7,244 nt of DNA. Source: Spirochaetaceae bacterium (lineage in GTDB: Bacteria; Spirochaetota; Spirochaetia; SZUA-6; Fen-1364). This document shows positions 6,964-7,244 of the stretch, piece after piece. Positions within the stretch are counted from its first letter, which is position 1. Every line of letters starts with the position of its first letter. The stretch spans positions 1 through 7,244 of the forward strand of contig PMDT01000115.1 in NCBI GenBank assembly GCA_003154555.1, written 5' to 3'. The position numbers and the translations under genes are program-made. The notes under the pieces were generated by a model that did no database searches, was not told the DNA's origin, and worked only from the letters and a program-made list of their open reading frames with translations.

Positions 6964-7244
6964 GGCAAGAAGCCTTTCGAGGCGGTCCCGGGGCGCTCTG
7001 CCGGGCCTTCGATCGCGCGCGCGAGCAGCCATTTCAGGGCATCGTCGGAATGCTTCAGCGGCTCGTCGCACGTGGGACAGTGGAACCTCATGTTCCTGAT
7101 CGATGCCGAGGCGCAGCCGACGCAATAGACATTCCCGCAGCGCGGGCATCTGCCCGCCGGCGCATCCGCCGGGGGCTCGCCCCGCACACGGATGCCCTGC
7201 TGGGGCGGAAGCGCGCGAGGGGCCCACCATTCGCGGCCGCAAAC
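6960..7244 (-). CDS. C-terminal part of a Cys-rich zinc-finger protein (5' end outside the window)
   Basis: The frame is open to the window edge, so the 94 visible residues are the end of a longer protein; a GTG at 7185-7187 is not needed as a start. Cysteines in this fragment are at positions 2, 33, 36, 41, 44, 56 and 59. They form the pairs CPRC, CVGC and CPTC, plus a lone Cys2 (VCGREWW) whose partner could be just outside. The core CPRCGNVYCVGC has the C-x2-C-G-x3-C-x2-C spacing of cross-brace fingers of the FYVE/RING type, so two zinc ions are likely. After the finger comes a short Leu/Ala-rich helix (DDALKWLLARAIEG) and a polar tail. No catalytic motif is seen. A role in protein or nucleic acid binding is possible but unsupported. 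The gene ends 34 bases before the lolA-like start. Confidence 0.75.
   Translation of the reverse strand, partial: VCGREWWAPRALPPQQGIRVRGEPPADAPAGRCPRCGNVYCVGCASASIRNMRFHCPTCDEPLKHSDDALKWLLARAIEGPAERPGTASKGFLP

Noticed and set aside
1..7244. Mobile element, CRISPR array, phage or defence system
   Set aside because: No transposase, integrase, regular repeat array, toxin-antitoxin pair or nuclease partner is visible. The helicase has the complete PcrA/UvrD layout and housekeeping neighbours, so it does not look like a defence helicase.

Overview
The window is a gene-dense, G+C-rich stretch of bacterial chromosome. All eight genes, two of them cut by the window edges, lie on the minus strand, so transcription runs from high to low coordinates. 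Gaps between genes range from +34 bases to small overlaps, so most or all of it is probably one transcription unit. I see no tRNA, rRNA, CRISPR array, insertion sequence, integrase or phage gene, and no gene-free stretch over 300 bases. The LolA-like carrier and RodZ point to a diderm bacterium with MreB-type cell-shape control. From memory of family features, a spirochaete is a reasonable guess, but the sequence alone does not prove it.

In transcription order the genes are: (1) the C-terminal end of a Cys-rich zinc-finger protein (6960-7244, cut by the edge); (2) a LolA-like periplasmic protein with a signal peptide (6245-6925), preceded by a sigma70-like promoter; (3) a RodZ-type protein with HTH, one membrane segment and DUF4115, plus an extra beta-rich ectodomain (5109-6236); (4) RimO, the ribosomal protein S12 methylthiotransferase (3767-5137); (5) a PcrA/UvrD superfamily 1 helicase (1678-3756); (6) FolE2, GTP cyclohydrolase IB (887-1675); (7) a shortened class III aminotransferase-like protein without its catalytic lysine (70-897); (8) the first 22 codons of a probable membrane protein (1-68).

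The first half of the unit is about the cell envelope (LolA-like, RodZ). The second half joins translation (RimO), DNA repair and replication (PcrA) and pterin synthesis (FolE2). I see no single pathway linking them. The tight packing suggests shared expression rather than shared biochemistry.

Most of the window is ordinary housekeeping content, and I found no convincing new multi-gene system. The items most worth a second look are the apparent PLP-free aminotransferase-fold protein, the all-Cys cross-brace-like zinc finger at the edge, and the extra RodZ ectodomain with an Asp-rich loop.
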